Positions 33,892 to 36,643 of a DNA stretch of 36,643 nucleotides are shown piece by piece. The position numbers were made by a program, and so were the translations under genes. Numbering within the stretch: position 1 is the stretch's first letter; each line of letters opens with the position of its first letter. Below the pieces are notes generated by a model. It was given only the letters and a program-made list of their open reading frames with translations, ran no database searches and was not told where the DNA came from. This DNA comes from Bacteroidaceae bacterium (lineage in GTDB: Bacteria > Bacteroidota > Bacteroidia > Bacteroidales > Bacteroidaceae), in contig CABIXF010000039.1 of NCBI GenBank assembly GCA_902362595.1, positions 1-36,643 on the forward strand, given 5' to 3'.

Positions 33892-36033
33892 ATGGAAGAA
33901 TACACCTTTCTTGCCCCTCTGCTGCTGACCATCGGAGGACTCATTATCGGGGCTATCCTGAAATCCTTGCTCAAGCACAGCCGACTTCCCTACACCGTCG
34001 GACTGTTCGCCATCGGAATCCTTGTCGGCGTACTGAACCGCACCGGAGTGTTCCAGTCGATGCCGGAACTGCACAGTGCCGTCAATTCTGTAGCCAACAT
34101 CAATCCCGACCTGATTCTCTACCTGTTCCTGCCCATCCTGATTTTTGATGCGGCCTACGAACTCAACCTGCATATCTTCAAGAAGACCCTGGCCAACGCC
34201 ACCCTGCTGGCTGCTCCGGGACTCGTCATCTGCATGCTGCTGACAGGAGCTTTCCTTATGGGTATCGCCACGTTTGTTCCCGGGCTCGAATCATGGACCT
34301 GGGCATTTGCCCTCATGTTCGGTGCCTTGATCAGTGCCACCGACCCGGTAGCCGTCGTGGCCCTGCTGCACGAGTTGAAAACCAGTAAACGTTTCTCCAC
34401 CCTCGTAGATGCGGAATCCCTGCTGAACGACGGAACAGGCATCGTGTGCTTCATGCTCTTCTTCGGAGCCTACGTGTCGGGCGAAGCCAGCCATACCTCT
34501 CCGCTCGTCACTTTCATTCAGGAAGTGGGCATCAGTACCCTGCTGGGATTCTTTCTGGCACGCGTCGTCATCTGGTTCATCACCCGCATCAATTCAGAAG
34601 AGATGGTGCAGAACAGTGTCATCATCCTGGCCGCTTATCTCACGTTTATCCTCTCGCAATACTATCTCGGTGTGTCGGGCGTGATTGCCCTCGTAGCCTT
34701 CGGGCTGACCGTGACCTACGTGGGAAAACCGCGGCTGAAGCCTCAGGTGAACACCTTCATGGAACATTTCTGGGAACTGCTGACTTATATCGCCAATACG
34801 CTGATTTTTATTCTGGTGGGTATCGTGATTGCGGAAAAAGTGGACTTCTCCTGGAGTGCGCTCGGCATACTCCTACTCCTTTATGTCGCCCTCAACCTGA
34901 TTCGCTTTGCCATGATTATGATGCTCTATCCGGTGATGAAACGGTTGGGATACGGACTGACCAAACGGGAATCGGTCATCCTCACCTGGGGCGGACTGCG
35001 AGGGGCACTGGCCATGACGCTGGCCCTGATGGTCTCCTATACCCCGGCCATTCCAGAGGATATCCGGAGTCAGGTGCTGTTCTTCACAGCCGGCATTGTG
35101 ACCCTGACCTTGTGCATCAATGCCACGACCATGCGGGCACTGCTGAACCGACTGGGACTGACACACATTCCCTCGGCTCGTACCATGCTGGAATACCGTA
35201 TTGAAAAATCGGTTCGCGAAAATTCCGAGAAATACCTGGAAAGCTTGAAGAAGAGAGACGCCTTGGAAGGGGCCAACTGGAACAAGGTGGAAAGCTACAT
35301 GACCAGCCGCCCGCAGGAACCGGCCAAGAATCCGCAGAACCAGGCCATGCTTCCGGAAATCCGTCTGCGCGTGCTGGACAAGGAAAAGGCTGTCTGCCGT
35401 CAGATTTATGAAGAAGGGGTTATCTCGAAAGTGGTCTTCCTGCGACTGATGAACTCACTGGACGAACTGTATGACCACGACGGGAAGTATCCGCTGAACA
35501 TGCGGCATTCCATCTTCAAGTTCTGCCAACGGACCGATGTGCTGAACAATCTGCGGGGACTTCCTTACCTCCAGAACTGGATGACCTTCTATTTCCGTGA
35601 ACGCATCACGGTGGTCTATGATCTGGGGCGGGGATTCATCATCTTGCAGAAAGAAAGCCTGAAATTGCTGAACGACCTGACGTCGTCCGAATGGGTTACC
35701 AGTGAACAGCAACCCGTACTGGAAGTCTTACGCGCAGAGATTAACGACAACATCACCCGTATGGGAACCTTTATCGGCAACCTGGCGGAAAATTTCCCGA
35801 AGGCATACGGTCACGCACTGACCGTCAAGTCCATCCGTATGCTGCTGAGCAACGAACGCCGTACCGTGCGGCAGATGGTCAACAGCGGTATGTTGTCTGA
35901 AAAAGACGCAGAAAGACTGCTGAACGACATTGACGACCGCACGGACGAAATCAACTCCTTCAGCCACACCTTCACCGCATCTTTCCTGCGGTGGCTGTTC
36001 TTCATCAAGAAAAAGAAAATTTACCGCGTCTGA
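33892..36033 (+). CDS. CPA1-family Na+(K+)/H+ antiporter with long cytoplasmic tail
   Basis: The first 400 or so residues hold about 12 membrane spans of the monovalent cation:proton antiporter family 1 (NhaP-like). The exchange motifs are SATDPVAVVALL (about residue 155) and DAESLLNDGTGIV (about 175), which contain the ion-binding acidic residues, followed by TWGGLRGALAMTLAL near 365. The remaining 300 residues are soluble, helical and charged, and may sense pH or bind a ligand; no known nucleotide-binding domain is evident. The total of 713 residues is long for NhaP (400-550). Expected role: cytoplasmic pH and sodium control. Expressed from its own promoter. Confidence 0.9.
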   Translation: MEEYTFLAPLLLTIGGLIIGAILKSLLKHSRLPYTVGLFAIGILVGVLNRTGVFQSMPELHSAVNSVANINPDLILYLFLPILIFDAAYELNLHIFKKTLANATLLAAPGLVICMLLTGAFLMGIATFVPGLESWTWAFALMFGALISATDPVAVVALLHELKTSKRFSTLVDAESLLNDGTGIVCFMLFFGAYVSGEASHTSPLVTFIQEVGISTLLGFFLARVVIWFITRINSEEMVQNSVIILAAYLTFILSQYYLGVSGVIALVAFGLTVTYVGKPRLKPQVNTFMEHFWELLTYIANTLIFILVGIVIAEKVDFSWSALGILLLLYVALNLIRFAMIMMLYPVMKRLGYGLTKRESVILTWGGLRGALAMTLALMVSYTPAIPEDIRSQVLFFTAGIVTLTLCINATTMRALLNRLGLTHIPSARTMLEYRIEKSVRENSEKYLESLKKRDALEGANWNKVESYMTSRPQEPAKNPQNQAMLPEIRLRVLDKEKAVCRQIYEEGVISKVVFLRLMNSLDELYDHDGKYPLNMRHSIFKFCQRTDVLNNLRGLPYLQNWMTFYFRERITVVYDLGRGFIILQKESLKLLNDLTSSEWVTSEQQPVLEVLRAEINDNITRMGTFIGNLAENFPKAYGHALTVKSIRMLLSNERRTVRQMVNSGMLSEKDAERLLNDIDDRTDEINSFSHTFTASFLRWLFFIKKKKIYRV

Positions 36034-36043
36034 AAACAGTCTG

Positions 36044-36071
36044 CCTGTGCCCTTTCCTTACAGGGCACAGG
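36044..36071. terminator. Hairpin between convergent antiporter and acetyltransferase genes
   Basis: CCTGTGCCCT (36044-36053) and AGGGCACAGG (36062-36071) form a perfect 10-bp stem with an 8-base loop. It overlaps the stop of the small acetyltransferase gene. Neither side has a strong T-run, so it may be a weak terminator or a 3'-end protecting structure. Confidence 0.5.
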
Positions 36072-36360
36072 TTCCTTGTCCGGCATAATCCTCACCCACT
36101 TCTCCCTGATACTCCGGATGCCGTTGCAGCCAAATGACGGCGTACGAGCAAGTGGCCACTGCCTTCAACCCTTTGCAACGGGCATAATCGTAGGCAGCTT
36201 TTACCAAGGCCGAGGCTATGCCTCTTCCTCCAATCGCTTCCGGCACAATGGTATGCCGTATGTCCAATCCTTCGTCGTGAATCTGATACGCCACATGGGC
36301 CCGGTGCCCTTCCAGTTCCACATAAAACTCCTGCCGGGATTCATCATGCTTGATTTCCAT
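36058..36360 (-). CDS. Small GNAT-like acetyltransferase (YjdJ/Acetyltransf_CG type)
   Basis: The 100-residue protein matches the compact GNAT-like family PF14542: HTIVPEAIGGRGIASALVKAAYDYAR carries the acetyl-CoA loop, and the ATCSYAVIWLQRHPEY ending with its conserved Cys and HPEY is diagnostic. Members bind acetyl-CoA; substrates are unknown. It is convergent with the antiporter gene. Its upstream region (36361-36573) contains a TATCTTGT stretch on the minus strand that only partly fits a -7 element, and further up the second palindrome array. Confidence 0.88.
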   Translation of the reverse strand: MEIKHDESRQEFYVELEGHRAHVAYQIHDEGLDIRHTIVPEAIGGRGIASALVKAAYDYARCKGLKAVATCSYAVIWLQRHPEYQGEVGEDYAGQGTCAL

Positions 36361-36454
36361 CGTTGTCTGTTTTTAATACCGATACAAGATAGAATTTTTC
36401 GGCCTGACAACCAAACAATCTCTGCAAATTTTGTCAAACGCCTTGGTCCACATA

Positions 36455-36542
36455 CCTCGTCACGTTCGTGTCAAGGTCTCATCACGAACGTGTCAACCTC
36501 TCGTCACGAACGTGACGAGGTCTCCGCACGAACGAGTCGAGG
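36455..36542. repeat. Tandem array of four 22-bp palindromic units
   Basis: Four contiguous units (36455-36476, 36477-36498, 36499-36520, 36521-36542) each contain a palindrome based on GTCACGAACGTGAC. Cores CACGTTCGTG, CACGAACGTG, CACGAACGTG and CACGAACGAG begin at 36461, 36483, 36505 and 36527, exactly 22 bases apart. The third unit has perfect 9-bp arms around AA; the first is in reverse orientation. There are no spacers between units. The array lies about 95 bases upstream of the small acetyltransferase gene. Confidence 0.85.
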
Positions 36543-36573
36543 AAAATTTCCCCTTACGTTCAGAGAAAACGCA

Positions 36574-36643
36574 TCAATCTCCGATATTAAGGAAGTTAAT
36601 TGTTTCCAGAATAAGTTTCTCCATGAAATTCTCATCCCATCCT
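36574..36643 (-). CDS. Possible C-terminal end of a gene cut by the window edge
   Basis: From the right border the minus strand is open for 22 codons ending in TGA at 36576-36574, reading WDENFMEKLILETINFLN and then IGD. The amphipathic pattern looks protein-like, but the stretch is too short to identify a family and could be open by chance. Confidence 0.3.
   Translation of the reverse strand, partial: GWDENFMEKLILETINFLNIGD

Noticed and set aside
36455..36542. The 22-bp repeats as a small CRISPR array
   Set aside because: Units are contiguous and palindromic with no unique spacers, and no cas genes are present.

Overview
The window reads as chromosomal DNA of a Bacteroidaceae bacterium (Bacteroides/Phocaeicola type). 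The reasons are the promoter style (TTTG, a gap of 19-21 bases, then TAnnTTTG), the gene families (a DUF5723 outer-membrane protein, TPR lipoprotein-like sensors, a long PurF-like protein, a compact men operon) and the pairing of DapL with DapF for lysine and cell-wall synthesis. I see no rRNA, tRNA, CRISPR array, insertion sequence, prophage or integrase. This is core-genome-like sequence, with the more variable material at the two ends.

Layout. 1-200 holds the tail of a YjbR-like gene that looks broken. 309-374 is a short array of 22-bp palindromic units. 457-3129 (minus) is a three-gene operon: a helical-repeat/Cdd1/DUF3795 fusion followed by two GNAT acetyltransferases, one of them a double-domain protein. 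3295-4677 (plus) encodes a membrane-anchored TPR protein with a C-terminal HTH-like region. 4678-5136 has no convincing gene, but it has a promoter, hairpins and a strong terminator, so it is a candidate non-coding RNA. 5115-14769 (minus) is a nitrogen/amino-acid operon, gltB-gltD-asnB-dapF-dapL. Diverging from it at 15104 is a 627-residue PurF-like amidotransferase. Next come an AAA-type ATPase (17232), pyruvate:ferredoxin oxidoreductase (18453) and a YfcE-type phosphodiesterase (22181), all plus. 22834-27192 (minus) holds a DUF5723 outer-membrane protein and a LytS/LytTR-type two-component pair whose genes overlap by 4 bases. 27442-33808 (plus) is the menaquinone operon menI-menF-menD-menB-menC-menE. 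33892-36033 is a CPA1 Na+/H+ antiporter, followed by a convergent small acetyltransferase. A second 22-bp palindrome array lies at 36455-36542, and a possible gene end touches the right border.

How the genes fit together. GltBD makes glutamate from glutamine and 2-oxoglutarate, AsnB spends glutamine, DapL uses glutamate as amino donor, and the PurF-like protein is another glutamine-dependent enzyme; this segment therefore gathers nitrogen flow around one divergent control region. PFOR, menaquinone synthesis and the antiporter belong to anaerobic energy metabolism. The observations most worth following up are the two 22-bp palindrome arrays with matching architecture, the unassigned RNA-like unit at 4786-5136, the Walker B Glu-to-Gln change in the ATPase, and the terminator hairpin whose loop carries a promoter box ahead of the antiporter gene.
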